Positions 10,286-23,472 of a stretch of 64,000 bases of DNA are shown here, in pieces. The stretch's first letter is position 1, and every line of letters begins with the position of its first letter. The DNA is taken from positions 468,357,650-468,421,649 of the forward strand of contig CM042684.1 in the NCBI GenBank assembly GCA_023614405.1, written 5' to 3'. Origin of the DNA: Avena insularis. Its lineage: Eukaryota; Streptophyta; Magnoliopsida; Poales; Poaceae. The notes beneath the pieces were generated by a model. The model made no database searches. It worked only from the letters and a program-made list of their open reading frames with translations, and was not told the DNA's origin. The position numbers and the translations under genes were made by a program.

Positions 10286-12352
10286 GTATGGCATATTCGA
10301 GAGATGAAATCAAACCATGTTTGACATGGTAAGATCAAAGGTGTCATTTATAAAACTCCCATTATGTTTTAAGGATTAAAGCTTTAGAGACTACCGCTTT
10401 TACACTGAAAAGAGCACCATCGTGATCTGTTGAAATGACACCATATAAGTTATGGTTTGGGATAAAACCCGAATTGTCTTTTCTTAAATTTTGGTATGCT
10501 ATGCATAAGTAAAATGTTTACAACCAAAGTTGGATAAGCACGTCTTTGTAGGTTATCCCAAAGAATTTGTTGGGAATTTCTCCATAACACCGAGGACAAA
10601 AGAGTTTGTTACTTAGAATGTCAAGTTTCTTGAGAAGGAATTTTTTGCGAAAAGTTAAGTGGGAGGACAATAGAACCTTGATAAGGTTGTTGAACCTTAG
10701 CTATATGTGCTAAGTAGCGCAGCGCCGGAAAGTGTCCTGGTGGCGGCCACAATGCTCATGGCTCCCGTGATTACAAAGGTTGTGATCTCGGAGATTAGAG
10801 TTCCTATTGAACCGTGTGGGTCGGTAAGAATCAAATAGTGTGATTTGATAAGCAAGTCGTTATTGTTTTCACAATGATGAACCGACTACATGCAAAGAAG
10901 CGATGATGGGCCCTGACTCCATAAAATGACTAGAAGTCATAGAATCTGTGATAGTATCCATGCACGAGAAATCAAGTTTCTGAACTTGGAAGACCCTCCG
11001 GAAAGGCGTGAAGCCTATCAGTCGTGTTTGGATCTATAAAGAAATAGACATGGATGTTTAACATCTATGAAATAGTCGACATGTCGGAAAGAAGTTTACG
11101 GCAATGTTCAAGGAGTTGACTATGACAAGATTTGATCTTTCATAGCGATATATAGTCTTGACGGATTAATGTAGCAACCACTACATATAATTTGGTATAA
11201 GGTAGCTGAATAAACAAAACAAGGTTCTTCTAATAGAACGGTTACCTAGGACGTGTACATGACATGGTCCGAAGGGTTTTGTTAATTCAAAAGGGTGCTA
11301 AAAGGGCATGCAAACTTCAATAGTTGAAGTAAGCGGAGTTGGAATCATCACCATGATGAAACTGTTAAAAGAGTTTAAATTCATCGGAGATGATGAAGAT
11401 GCTTGCATTTGCAAGAAATTAAGTGGGAGCGCTGAGACATATTTCTAATACATTATGTATAGGACATATTGTTGATTGGAAATGATGTAACTTGTATTGA
11501 CACAAGTTAAGAATTTCATTAAAATAAGTTTTCGATGAAAGACTTGGGCAAAACCGGAATATTAGGCATCAATATTTATATGGATAGATTAATGCGCTAA
11601 TATGGTTGTATCGGACATACATATATGAGATATTGAAAGGGTTCAATATGGAAACAACAAGAAAGGTTCTTGCTGCATGGAAAGGATTGTATCAAGATTC
11701 AAGTGTTCCAACACTTGGTGAGTAAAATCACATGAAGATTTTGATCGATTATACCATGATATGTATATATCCAGAATGTCCTATGCTCTAAATGTTATGA
11801 GCACATACCCGAATGATCCATAAGATGATCATTGGACAATAGTAAAGATATTCTTATGAGCTTTGGAAGAACTAAGAATATATCATGTATAAGTGAAAAA
11901 TAGTTAAAGGTAGTTCATTGTAAAGTGTTACATTGATACTAGTTTTGTCATAAGATACAAATTAAATTTATCTCAATTTAGACTATGGGTGGCACAATAT
12001 AATGGAAAGGATGTTCCATGATGGATTTGGATGAGTTCCAAAGTTGAGACATTGTGACGGATACTACAACAAAAAGGGCTAAGTATATGACTGCTATAGT
12101 AGCAGCATATGAGGGCATTTGTGTTAAGTAGTTTGTTATCAAACTAGGTGTGGTTCAAAGTGGGCTAATACTATGAAGATATATTGTGTGACAATAATAT
12201 CAACATATTTTAAGCGAATCTAACTAAAGGTCTCACCAAAGGACCAAATTTATAATGCCATCTCATTTGAGAATGAGTGATGCGTAGAGACGCAAAGACA
12301 TGCAAATACACACAGACCTGAAACTGTCAGATCCGAAGATTATGTTAACCAC
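10286..12352 (+). mobile_element. Copia-A, left segment: decayed pol
   Basis: Plus-strand Ty1/Copia internal sequence between the inserted Gypsy-1 and Copia-B. No open frame is longer than about 60 codons, but order and local matches are clear. Near 10437 there is TPYKLWFG followed by LSFLKFW, as in the region after integrase in Copia-B. At 11112 there is caaggagttgactatgac (QGVDYD), near 11270 a KGFC/GFVD-like stretch, near 11455 a VDDILLIGND-like stretch and near 11530 FSMKDLG, all reverse-transcriptase landmarks in the expected order. The 5' LTR and gag must be left of the window. Heavily indel-ridden. Confidence 0.75.
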
Positions 12353-14000
12353 TAATAGGTTTGTAGCATGGAAAACAAAAAAATTCTACCGCAAGAACAA
12401 ACAAAACCCAGATCTAATCTAGATAAAAGCCAAGATCTAATCTATTAGACATGTGCAACGAGATAGATCTGTACTAACCCTCGTAGATCCGAAAGCTGCC
12501 ACGAGATTGGATCTCGTGGTTGATGTAGTCGATCACTTGTCGATCTCAAGATCGTGGACGATCCTTCCGCTGCGCTCAGCAGCCTCAGATCGGTCACACG
12601 CGGAGTCGGCACCTTCCTCTCCTGCTCCAGCGAGCAGCGGAGGTCGTAGATCTTCTCCACCGAATCCCAGCAGCACGACGGTGGTGGTGGTGGTGGAGTA
12701 GAGAATTGCAGGGCTTCGCCTAAGCCGAGCAGGGAAGGAGGAGGAGAGAGGCGGCTAGGGTTTGGAGTGGAGGGAGAGGGGTGGCGCCCACCCTCTATTT
12801 AAAGGAGGGAGGCGCCATGGGAGGGGAGTCCTAGTAGGACTCCTCCCTTCCTTGGCCGGCATATTGGGAGGGGGGAGGAGTCCTCCTCCCCCATGACTCC
12901 TTGTCTTGCCCCACAAGGACTCCTTGATCCTTTCTTGGTTTTCAAGCAAACTCCAAGAAATCTCCTAGAACCTTCCTAACATTCCAAACCTTCTAGAATC
13001 CCCATACAAATACTCCTAACATTTCCTAACTTAGAAAATGATCCCCAATATATGAATCTCATTCTCCGACAATTCGATCTCCTCGTGATGTCCCGGATCC
13101 AATCCGAGACTCGAGCAACATTCGTCTCCAACGCATATTCCATATCTACTTAAAATACTTCAACCTTAAGTGTGTCACCCTACGGTTCGTGAATACGCAG
13201 ACATGATGAAGACACCTCTCCGATCAATAACCATCAGCGGCATCTGGAGATCCATAATGGCTCCCACATACTCAACGATGACTTCGTGATTGATAGAACC
13301 ATTAACATACGAAACCAATTCCCTTTGTCACGTGATATTCTACTTATCCGAGGTTTGATCGTCGGTATCTCCATGCCTAGTTGTACCTCACATCGATAAT
13401 TACTCTTTACTGCTCCATGTTATGTCATCCCTTGTGACCTAGTCACATGCTTGCAAGCTAACTAGATGACATTCCACCGAGAGGGCCCAGAGCATATCTA
13501 TCCGTCATATGGATGGACAAATCCCAATCTTGGTCCATGCGCTTCAACACATACTTTCAGAATACCCAATGACACCTTTATAACCACCCGATTTAATCGG
13601 TGTTTGATGTCATCAAAGTACCCATCCGTGATGGTGATTAACATAACCTCATGGTCGAAGGATTAGGTTACTATGCATTTGAAAGCTTACAATAATTAAC
13701 TTAATGACTTGATCTTATGCTACGCTTACTATGGGTGTGTGTCCATCACATCATTCTCCTAATGATATAACCTTGTTATTAATGACATCCAATGTCCATG
13801 ATCAGGAAACCATGATCATCTACTAATCAACAAGCTAGTTCAACAAGAGGCTTACTAGGGACTCTTTTATGTTTACAAAACACACATGTATTAGTGTTTC
13901 CTTATAATACAATTATAGCATGGGATGTAAACATTCATCATAAACACAAATATATAATAATAACCACTTTTATTATTGCCTCTTGGGAATATCTCCAACA
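12353..14000 (-). repeat. 3' LTR of Copia-B
   Basis: 1648 bp, direct copy of 19185-20867. Its outer end reads taatagg where the other LTR has tgatggg, so the terminal TG/CA pair is mutated here. Many 1-6 bp gaps relative to the other copy fall in short repeated motifs (ccttccggaac versus ccttcctaac; cgtgtggacg versus cgtggacg). The minus-strand TATA region is tttaaatag near 12800. Confidence 0.9.
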
Positions 14001-14012
14001 GTCTCCCACTTG
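14001..14012 (-). other. Polypurine tract of Copia-B
   Basis: Minus strand AAGTGGGAGAC directly adjoining the 3' LTR start TGTTGGAG. Primes plus-strand DNA synthesis. The same tract precedes the LTRs of Copia-A and Copia-C. Confidence 0.85.
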
Positions 14013-14049
14013 CACTAGAGTCAATAATCTAGATTACATGGTAATATAC

Positions 14050-15483
14050 CTAACACCCATGCATGCTCGTGTTGGTCATGCTTTGCTCTAGGGAGAGGTT
14101 TAGTCAACGGATCTGCACATTCAGATCAGTGTACTTTGCAAATCTTTATGTCACCATCTCGACATACCGAATAGCATGGAAACGTAGCTTGATGTGCTTC
14201 AGCTTGCTATGTGACCTTGGCTCCTGTGCATTAGCTATGGCACCTGTGTTGTCATAGTAGATGGCCATCAGGTCCAACGCACTGGGAACCACGCCAAGTT
14301 CAGTAATGAACTCCTTCATCCATATGGCTTCTTGTGCAGCCTCCGAAGTAGCTATGTATTCTGATTCAATTGAAGATTTCGCCACAACGCTTTGCTTGGC
14401 ACTCCTCCAGCTCACTGCAGCACCATTCAAAATAAATACGTATCCAGACTATGACTTCGAGTCATCTGGATCGGTGTTCCAACTAGCATCAGTAACCGCT
14501 ACAACAAGTCGTTCATCACCTCCATAAGAAAGAACCATATCCTTAGTCCTATTCGTACTTTAGGATATTCTTGATCATTGTCTAGTGCTCCATTCCAGAT
14601 CACTTTGATATCTGCTAGTCAAACTAATAAAGATGTGCTATATCCGGTCTTGTACACGATGGCATACATGATAGAACCTATGGCGAGGCATAGGGAATAT
14701 TATTCATCTTTTCTCTATCTTCCGCCAGAGTCGACTTTGAGTCTTACTCAAGGTCTTACCTGACAACATGGGCACGAACCCTTTCTTGCTCTCTTCCATT
14801 CTAAACTTCTTTAGAACTTTGTCTAAGTATGTACTTTGTGAAAGCGCTATTAGGCGTCTTGATCTATCTCTATAAATCTTGATGCCTAGAATATATGCCG
14901 CTTCGCCAAGATCCTTCATTGAAAAACTATTATTCAAATAGGTTTTAACGCTATTAAGAAGTTCTATATCATTCCCAATCAATAATATGTCATCTACATA
15001 TAGTACTAGGAATGCTACAGAGCTCCCACTCACTTTATTGTAAATACAAGCTTCTCCATAAGTTTGTATAAATCCAAAGTTTTTGATTACTTTATCAAAA
15101 TGTTGATTCCAACTCCGGGATGCTTGCTTCAGTCCATAAATGGAGCGCTGAAGTTTGCATACCTTGTCAGCATCACTAGGATCGACAAAACCCTTGGGTT
15201 GTACCATATACAACTCTTCCTCAATATCACCATTAAGGAACGCCGTTTTGACATCCATCTGCCAAATCTCATAATCGAAATATGCAGCAATTACTAACAA
15301 AATCCTCATAGACTTTAGCTTCGCTACTGGTGAGAAAGTCTCATCGTAGTCAACTCCTTGAATTTTTCGGAACCCTTTCGCGACAAGTCGAGCCTTATAG
15401 ACGGTAACATTACCATCAAGATCTGCTTTTCTTTGAAAATCCATTTGTTCTTGATGCCTTACGGCCATCCGTAAGTCCACCAA
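14050..15483 (-). pseudogene. Copia-B reverse transcriptase-RNase H
   Basis: Minus strand. RT: YKARLVAKGFRKIQGVDYDE (near 15395), WQMDVKTAFLNGDIEEELYM (near 15265) and LYVDDILLIGND (near 15000) with the YVDD box, then FSMKDLGEAAYILGIKIYRD (near 14920). The frame breaks after KKGFVPMLSG around 14740. RNase H resumes at 14430-14146 with GAAVSWRSAKQSVVAKSS, SIESEYIATSEAAQEAIW and YYDNTGAIANAQEP. Between 14700 and 14430 the sequence is decayed but collinear. The Copia order (integrase before RT) is respected. Confidence 0.9.
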
Positions 15484-15660
15484 AGTCCATACTTGGTTTT
15501 CACATGGATCCCATTTTGGATTTCATGGCTTCTAGCCATTTGTCTAATCTGGGCTCACCATAGCTTCTTCATACGTCGCATGGTCATCTGTTGTCCACCA
15601 ACATGACGTTCAAGGCGTCATACCAATCAGAGTGGTACGAACCTCGTTGACTCATGAGGT

Positions 15661-17975
15661 TCAGCAAGAACCGTTCAAAGTTTCATGATCACCATCATGA
15701 GCTTCCTCTCCAATTGGTGCAGGCGTCACAAAAACATCTTCCGGTGCTACGCTACTCTCAACTCCGAGAGAAGGTTCAATAACCTCGCCGAGTTCTACTT
15801 TCCTTCCAGTCACTTCTTTCAAGAGAAACTCCTTCTCAAGAAAGGATCCATTCTTGGCAACAAAAACTTTGCCTTCGGATCTATGATAGAAGGTATACCC
15901 AATTGTTTCTTTAGGGTATCCTATGAAGACGCATTTCTCCGCTTTGGGTTCAAGCTTATCAGGTTGTAACTTCTTTACATACGCTTCGCAACCCCAGACT
16001 TTAAGGAACGACAACTTAGGTTTCTTACCAAACCACAATTCGTACGGTGTCGTTTCAACGGATTTAGATGGTGCCCTATTTAAAGTGAATGCGGTTGTCT
16101 CTAATGCATAGCCCCAAAACGATAGTGGTAAATCTGTAAGAGACATCATAGACCGAACCATATCTAAGAGAGTTCGACACGATGTTCGACACACCATTAC
16201 TGTGGTGTTCCCGGTGTCAACTGCGAAAGTATTCCACATTTCTTTAAATGCATGCCAAACTCATAACTTAGATATTCACCTCCGCGGTCAGAACGCAGAA
16301 ACTTAATCTTCTTGTTACGATGATTTTCCACTTCACTTTGAAATTCCTTAAACTTCTCAAAAGTTTCGGACTTATGTTTCATAAAGTAGATATAACCATA
16401 TCTACTTAAGTCATCCGTGAAAGTGAGAACATAACTATATCCACCATGCGATGCTACACTCATTGGACCGCACACATCGGTATTTATTATTTCCAATAAG
16501 TCTATAGCTCGCTCCATTATTCCAGAGAATGGAGTCTTAGTCATTTTTCCCATTAGACATGCTTCGCATCTTTCAAGTGATTCAAAATCAAGTGATTCAA
16601 GAAGTCCATCAGAATGGAGTTTCTTCATACGCTTCACTCCAATGTGACCAAGACGACAGTGCCACATGTATGTAGAATTATCATTCAATTTTATTCGTTT
16701 AGCATCTATGTTGTGAACATGTGTATCACTACTATCGAGATTCAATAAGAATAAACCATTCATCTCAGGTGCATTACCATAAAAGATATTACTCATATAA
16801 ATCGAAAAACCTTTATTCTCAGACTTAAAAGAGTAACCGTCTCGCAATAAACAAGATCCAGATATAATGTTCATGCCTAACGCATGCACCAAATAACAAT
16901 TATTTAAATTTAAAACTAATCCCGAAGGTAGATGTAGAGGGAGCGTGCCGACGGCGATCACATCAACCTTGGATCCATTTCCAACGCGCATCGTCACCTC
17001 GTCTCTCGCCAGTCTTCGTTTATTATGCAGCTCCTGTTTCGAGTTACAAATATGAGCAACCGAACCAGTATCAAATACCCAAGCACTACTAAGATTACTA
17101 GTAAGATAAATATCAATGACATGTATATCGAATATACCTTTCTTCTTGATGTTGCTGTTCTTCAGATCCGCCAGGTACTTGGGGCAGTTACACTTCCAGT
17201 GACCAGCACCCTTGCAGTAGAAGCATTCAGTTTCAGGCTTAGGACCAGCCTTGGGCTTCTTAGCAGGTGCGACAGCTTTCTTGCTGTCCTTCTTAAAGTT
17301 GCCCTTTTTCTTAGGCTTGCCCTGTTTCTTGAAATTGGTGGTCTTATTGACCATCAACACTTGGTGCTCCTTCTTGATCTCCACTTCAGCAGTTTTCAGC
17401 ATGGACGATAGTTCAGGTAACGTCTTGTTCATGCAGTGCATATTGTAGTTCATCACAAAGTTCTTATAACTCGGTGGCAGTGATTGGAGGACACGGTGAA
17501 TCCCTAACTCATTAGGAATCGTTATCCCCAACTCTTGGAGCTTGTTTGCGTGCCCAGACATGGTGAGCACATGCTTGCTAACGGAGCTTCCCTCTTCCAT
17601 CTTACAGGTAAAGAACTTTTCGGAGGCCTCATAGCTCTCCACGGTCGCGTGAGTCTCAAAAATGAGCTTGAGATCCTTAATGATCTCGAATGGGTCGTGG
17701 TGCTCAAAACGCTTCCGGAGCTCCGTTTCTAAACCATACAGGATGGCACACTGAACTGTGGAGTAATGATTTTTCTGAGTGGCGTAAACATTCTTTACGT
17801 CATCGGTGGCATCTTCTGCAGGTGGGTCACCTAGTGGTGCTTCGAGCACATAGGTCATCTGACCAGCCCTGAGGACAATCTTCAGACCACGGAGCCAGTC
17901 CGTGAAGTTGCTTCCATTGTTCTTAAGCTTTTCTTTCTCTAGGAACGCATTGAAATTGATGGAGAGATTCGCCAT
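15661..17975 (-). pseudogene. Copia-B gag-protease-integrase
   Basis: Starts at ATG 17975 (MANLSINFNAFLEKEKLKNN) and is open for 592 codons, ending near 16197. Gag has one CCHC knuckle (CFYCKGAGHWKCNC, near residue 249). The protease active site is WVFDTGSVAHIC (near residue 299). The integrase zinc region is HCRLGHIG...CEACLMGK, with catalytic Asp in INTDVCGP and LRSDRGGEY. Right after GTPQ a deletion shifts the frame, destroying the stretch that should carry the catalytic Glu (NGVSERRNR in Copia-C). The next frame (to 15661) continues TLLDMVRSMMS, ETTPYELWFGKKP and VFIGYPKETIGY. The loss is therefore a single short event. Confidence 0.92.
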
Positions 17976-19171
17976 AATCTACAACAAATTTGCAAGTAGT
18001 TTAGACTAAGTTTATGATAAATTGAGTTCAATTTTAATTCTTAAATTAACTAGGTGAAATCCCACTCAAAACAACATCCCTCACATTGTCTTAGTGATTA
18101 CACGAACCAAGTCCACTACACCAAGTCCGATCTTCACGAGAGAAGATGTAGTTTCATCGGCGAACAATCTTCATGTTCATCATATCACTCATATAATTCA
18201 TGCTCTACCTTTCGGTACTCCGTGTTCCGAGACCATGTCTGTACATGCTAGGCTCGTCAAGATTAACCTTAGTTTCCGCATGTGCAAATCTGGCTTGCAC
18301 CCGTTGTATGCACACGTAGAATCTATCACATCCGATCATCACGAGATGCTTCGAGATGACGAGTCTTAGCAACAGTGCCAACTAAGGATGAACACTTTAT
18401 TACTTGAAATTTAGGAGAGGGATCATCTTATAATGCTACCATCGTGATCTAAGCAATACAAGATTCATAAAGGATTAACATCACAGGCATTTCATAATTA
18501 GTGTCATATGATATGGCCCTTTCTTCTTATGCTTTTGATCTCCATCTCCAAAGCACGGACATGATCTCCATCATCACCAGCATTAAGGCCAAGGTCAATG
18601 CGCCTCTTCATGGTTGTCCATCATCACCAGCAACTATTACAACTACTTGGAATAAAGCTATTACAAGATGAATAGACACGCAGGTCTTAACAGAATTAAA
18701 GACAACCATTAGGATCCTGCCGGTTGCCATATTACAACAAGGATCATTACATACATCAAATATAATCACAATCACATGATGGCCATATCACATCACAAAA
18801 CCCCTGCAAAAACAAGTTAGACGCCTCTAATTTTCTTTGCATGTTTTACGTGGTTTGGGGCTTTCGAATAAGAACGGGTCTTACCTACGAAACTGAACCA
18901 CAACGTTGATACAAGTGCTATCAAGTGCAAAGTGTAAATTGAATCTATACTATGGTGGGAGAGACAAACACCCGCAAAGCCACTTGTGCAAAGCAAGTTA
19001 CACGTCAAGCGTGGAGCAAGTCTCATGTGCGATGACATGTAAGGTTAGCCCGAGCCGCTTCATCCCACCATACCGCAAGATGCAAAGTACACAAAGCAAA
19101 AGACGGCACGAGCACCAACGCCCATAAAACCATTGTGTTCTACTCGTGCAACAGATCTACACATAAACACG
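17976..19171 (-). other. Copia-B untranslated leader
   Basis: 1.2 kb between PBS and the gag ATG. No supported coding sequence on either strand. Long leaders of this size are normal for BARE-1-type elements and would hold the packaging and dimerisation signals, which I cannot pinpoint. Confidence 0.7.
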
Positions 19172-19183
19172 TCTCTGATACCA
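19172..19183 (-). other. Primer binding site of Copia-B
   Basis: Minus strand TGGTATCAGAGA beside the 5' LTR, 11 of 12 matches to the initiator tRNA-Met PBS TGGTATCAGAGC. Confidence 0.85.
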
Positions 19184-19184
19184 C

Positions 19185-20867
19185 TGATGGGTTCGTAGCA
19201 TGGAAAACAAAAAATTTCTACCGCAAGAACGAACAAAACCCAGATCTAATCTAGATAAAAGCCAAGATCTAATCTATTAGACATGTGCAACGAGATAGAC
19301 CTGTACTAACCCTCGTAGATCCGAAAGCGTTACGAGATTGGATCTCGTGGTTGATGTAGTCGATCACTTGCCGATCTCAAGATCGTGTGGACGATCCTTC
19401 CGGCCGCTGCCCAGCAGCGCAGCAATGGGTCACACGCAAGGAGTCGGCAGACCTTCCTCTCCCTGCTCCAAATGAAAGCGGAGGTAGTAGATCTTCTCCA
19501 CGGAATCCCAGCAGCAGCACGACAGCGTGGTCGTGGTGGTGGAGAGAATTCTGTAGGGCTTTGCCTAAGCCTAAGCAGAGGGAAGGAGGAGGAGAGAGGC
19601 GGAGGCTAGGGTTTGGAGTGGAGGGTCAAGGGGGTGGCGCCTCCACCCCTCTATATAAAGGAGGGAGGCGCCATGGGGAGGGTGAGTCCTAGTAGGACTC
19701 CCCTCCCTCCTTGGCCGGCGGATTGGGAGGGGGGTGGTGTCCTCCCCCCCCCCCCACGACTCCTTGTCTTGCCCCACAAGGACTCCTTGATCCTTTCTTG
19801 GTTTTCAAGCAAACTCCAAGAAATATCCTAGAACCTTCCGGAACATTCCAAAACCTTCTAGAATCCCCATACAAATACTCCGGAACATTTCCTAACTTAG
19901 AAAATGATCCCCAATATATGAATCTCATTCTCCGGACAATTCCGGATCTCCTCGTGATGTCCCGGATCCAATTCGAGACTCGAACAACATTCGTCTCCAA
20001 CGCATATTCCATATCTACTTAAAACAACTTGAACCTTAAGTGTCACCCACGGTTCGTGAATACGCAGACATGATGAAGACACCTCCGATCAATAACCATC
20101 AGCGGCATCCGGAGATCCATAATGGCTCCACATACTCAACGATGACTTCGTGATCGATAGAACCATTAACATACGAACTAATTCCCTTTGTCACGCCGAT
20201 ATTCTACTTATCCGAGGTTTGATCGTCGTATCTCCATACCTAGTTGTACCTCGTTATCGATAAGTACTCTTTACTGCTCCATGTTATGTCATCCCTTGTG
20301 ACCTAGTCACATGCTTGCAAGCTAACTAGATGACATTCCATCGAGAGGGCCCAGAGCATATCTATCCGTCATATGGATGGACAAATCCCAATCTTGGTCC
20401 ATGCGCTTCAACACATACTTTCAGAATACCCAATGACACCTTTATAACCACCCATTCTAATCGGTGTTTGATGTCATCAAAGTACCCATCCGGTGATGGT
20501 GATTAACATAACCTCATGGTCGAAGGATTAGGTTACTATGCATTTGAAAGCTTACAGCAATACGAACTTAATGACTTGATCTTATGCTACGCTTACTATG
20601 GGTGTGTGTCCATCACATCATTCTCCTAATGATATAACCTTGTTATTAATGACATCCAATGTCCATGATCAGGAAACCATGATCATCTACTAATCAACAA
20701 GCTAGTTCAACAAGAGGCTTACTAGGGACTCTTTTATGTTTACAAAACACACATGTATTAGTGTTTCCTTATAATACAATTATAGCATGGGATGTAAACA
20801 TTCATCATAAACACAAAGATATAATAATAACCACTTTTATTATTGCCTCTTGGGCATATCTCCAACA
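19185..20867 (-). repeat. 5' LTR of Copia-B (1683 bp)
   Basis: Minus strand TGTTGGAGATATGCCC at 20867 to CGAACCCATCA at 19185. A TATA-like TTTATATAG lies on the minus strand near 19659-19651. A run of 12 C is at 19744-19755. Compared with the 3' LTR it retains several small motif copies that the other has lost. Confidence 0.92.
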
Positions 20868-20939
20868 CCAGAAAGCCATAGGTGTTCAATACACAAACTT
20901 TTTGAAACTAAATTATTGACTCTAGTGCAAGTGGGAGAC

Positions 20940-22649
20940 TGAAGGGAATATGCCCGAGAGGCAATAATAAAGTGGTTATTATCTTATTCCATGTTTATGA
21001 TAAATGTTTATTTTGCATGCTATAATTGTATTGATCGGAAACGTCAATACATGTGTGTTTAATAAACAAAATGGGTTCCTAGTTATGCCTCTCTTATAGA
21101 CTAGCTTGTTGATTAACAAGATGATCAAGGTTTCCTGATCATGGACATTGGATGTTGTTAATAACAAGGTCACAACATTGGTGGAATGATGTGATGAACA
21201 TTCATCCGAAGTATAGCATTACGATCAAAGTCATTATGTTTATATTGCTATAACATCATACTGGTAATCTTAGTCCTTAGACCATGAGATCATGTTAATT
21301 GCTAACACCGGAAGAGTATCTTGATAACATCAAACGTCACACCGTAACAGGGTGACTATAAAGGTGGGTTCAGTGCTACGAAGGTGTTATGTTGAGGCTC
21401 ATGGATCAAGAGTGGGATTTGTCCATCCCGATGACGGATATATATACTTTGGGCCCTCTCGGCGATATCACATTGAAATAGCTTGCAAGCAAGTGATGTG
21501 ATCACTAGAATGTTATATCACGGGAACGAGAAAAGAGTGCATGTCGGCAACGAGATCAAACTCGGTATGGAGATACCGATGATCGAATCTCAGACATGTA
21601 ATATATCGCGATACAAAGGGATTTAGTTACTAGCGTTAAAGGTTCACACGATCACAAGAGTCATCGTTGAATATGTGGGAGTCAAGACGATCTCCGTGTC
21701 CCGCCGGGATTATTGATCTGAGAAGGGTCTCGATCATGTCTGCATTATTCGCGAACCATAGGGTGACACACTTAAGGGATACCGACACCATTTGGAGCAA
21801 ATATGTTTCAGATAAAGATTTAAGAAAGCGCTGGAATTATTTCAATAGACACCGAAACTGTTTCGAGTGAAATTGCTAAAATTGGCTCTGCATGTAATAT
21901 TGAAATGTTGCAGGGGTTTTTATGTGAATGTTTGTTAATTAAAGTAATTAACAAAATTCTGAATAAAATTAATAAAAGAGTTTCATTAAATGAGAGAGCA
22001 TTAAATTTGGATAAATTTAATGCATTTAAAGTAGGGACTTTAAAGGGGAATGTGAAGAGGCATTTTAATGTGGAGGGGTTACCAGCACATGAATGGGGGA
22101 GGTGAGGAGTCACCTCCCCCCATGCGCTGGCCATGAAGGAGGGGCACCCCCTCCTCCTATAAAAGGCCACCCTCTTCCTCCTTCTTCCACACACCTCCTC
22201 GTGACGGATCTCTCTCCCCCTCTTGTATTATTCCCCCATGGTCTCGGATTAGCGAGATACATGTTCCCGGTGGCTTTATCTGGAAAGGAGTTGCTGCTTC
22301 CGCTGCTTTGCTGGAGCGAGGGACGGAGGTTGTCTGGGTACCGAACGTGTGTGCGATCACGGATGCACCACTGCTTTGCGGTGCTAGACTTGGTGGTGCT
22401 GGACTTGCTGGAGCTGGATCTGAAGGACGTGCTGGAGCCGGACCTGCTCAGACTTCCACACGATCTTGAGATCAGCAAGTGTACAACTACATCAACCACG
22501 AGTTCCTACTCGTTAACAAAACTCGTTGTCTTCGAGGGTAAGTTCTCGATGGATGTATGTCCACCCGTTGCTTTGTACCTAGTAGATAGATCTTGGCGTA
22601 TAGTTCTCATCGTAGGAATTTTTTTGTTTTCTATGCTGCGGACCCAACA
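20940..22649 (+). repeat. 3' LTR of Copia-A (1710 bp)
   Basis: Begins tgaagggaatatgcccgaga (the usual group start is TGTTGG) and ends atgctgcggacccaaca. A good TATA box tataaaag is at 22158-22165, followed by ccaccctcttcctcc. Related in its first 40 bases to the LTR of Copia-B, so it is a different family of the same Copia group. Confidence 0.88.
22158..22165 (+). promoter_or_regulatory. TATA box in Copia-A 3' LTR
   Basis: tataaaag in GC-rich context. Its position about 1.2 kb into the LTR marks the U3/R border region. As this is the 3' LTR it could drive readout into the neighbouring Copia-C. Confidence 0.55.
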
Positions 22650-23438
22650 GCCTCTAGCAAGACGTGCCAACTCCCAAGCACCGTAAAGTCAGAAGACAAA
22701 CCTTTCTTAATGTGACTTTTGTCCAAGTCCCTTTGCCTCACTATATACCTTTTAAGCTATAGGCGAGTAGTTGCCATCCCTTTAATAGCTTAACTCTCTT
22801 CTCGTACCATGATATGTGATTCACTCGACTAACTCTTAGTCCGACTCCTCAGTTAACACTTAACTGAGTAGTGCATGGTCATGCTTCCGAATCATATCAC
22901 ACGAGAGGGCCCAGAGAATATCTCTCCATTGCGGAGGGGAAAATCCCATCTTGGTAATCCACGTCACGCAACTTGCTTCATAACCAACCCGAACCCTACC
23001 TTTATAACTGCCCATTTACAGAACAGCGTTTGATAGGACCTAAGCTGGCGATCCACAACTCGGATCATGCGATCACCTCAGGTCGAAGCATTTCATTGCT
23101 TGAGAATACAAATGACAACATGCTCGTTGCATCTCAACTGTGGGTCTGTCCGATTTGCTAAACTCATTAGCCGAATTAGTGTATGTCGGAATAGCATCTC
23201 CATGCCCATGACAAGTGGAACCGAGTCATCAAGCCGACTTTCACATTAGTCTAAGTTGTGTGTCTAGCACAACCTCAACGACCAAGGACAACTTAGTATG
23301 AACAACATGAATATATAGTTCTACAATCGAATCACATATTCAATGATACATATTAGTAGTTCATTACATGGACAATAACTTTATGAATACATTGGGAATA
23401 ATATCATACATGATTGCCTCTAGGGCATATTCCCAACA
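22650..23438 (-). repeat. Partial 3' LTR of Copia-C
   Basis: 789 bp collinear with 29275-30062. It ends cattcccaaca on the plus strand at 23438, next to the PPT. The divergence from the 5' LTR is a scatter of single-base changes (for example cacgcaactt/cacgcagctt). Confidence 0.9.
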
Positions 23439-23450
23439 GTCTCCCACTTG
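23439..23450 (-). other. Polypurine tract of Copia-C
   Basis: Minus strand CAAGTGGGAGAC adjoining TGTTGGGAATATGCCC. Confidence 0.85.
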
Positions 23451-23472
23451 CACCAGAGTCAACCATCCGACA

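Larger units (their letters stand above)
12353..20867 (-). mobile_element. Copia-B: BARE-1/WIS/Angela-like Copia element, complete ends
   Basis: 8515 bp. Minus strand: 5' LTR 19185-20867, PBS 19183-19172, leader, gag-pol 17975-about 14050, PPT 14012-14001, 3' LTR 12353-14000. Size, LTR length, start TGTTGGAGATATGCCC and the sequence of the polyprotein are those of the BARE-1/WIS/Angela group (recognised from memory). It lies inside Copia-A. Flanks are accac on the left and ccaga on the right, so I do not see an exact 5-bp target duplication; allowing one shared terminal base they agree at 4 of 5 positions. Confidence 0.9.
20868..22649 (+). mobile_element. Copia-A, right segment: pol tail and 3' LTR
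   Basis: Continues Copia-A after the Copia-B insertion. 20868-20928 is the end of the internal region, then PPT aagtgggagac (20929-20939), then the LTR. After 22649 the sequence switches to gcctctagcaagacgtgcc, which is the interior of the LTR of Copia-C (compare 29275). Copia-A therefore inserted into the 3' LTR of Copia-C, and the predicted duplication gcctc (22650-22654) should flank the other end beyond the window. Confidence 0.85.

Noticed and set aside
19172..19183. tRNA gene fragments at the PBS positions
   Set aside because: Only 12-18 nt complementary to tRNA 3' ends; no tRNA fold around them.
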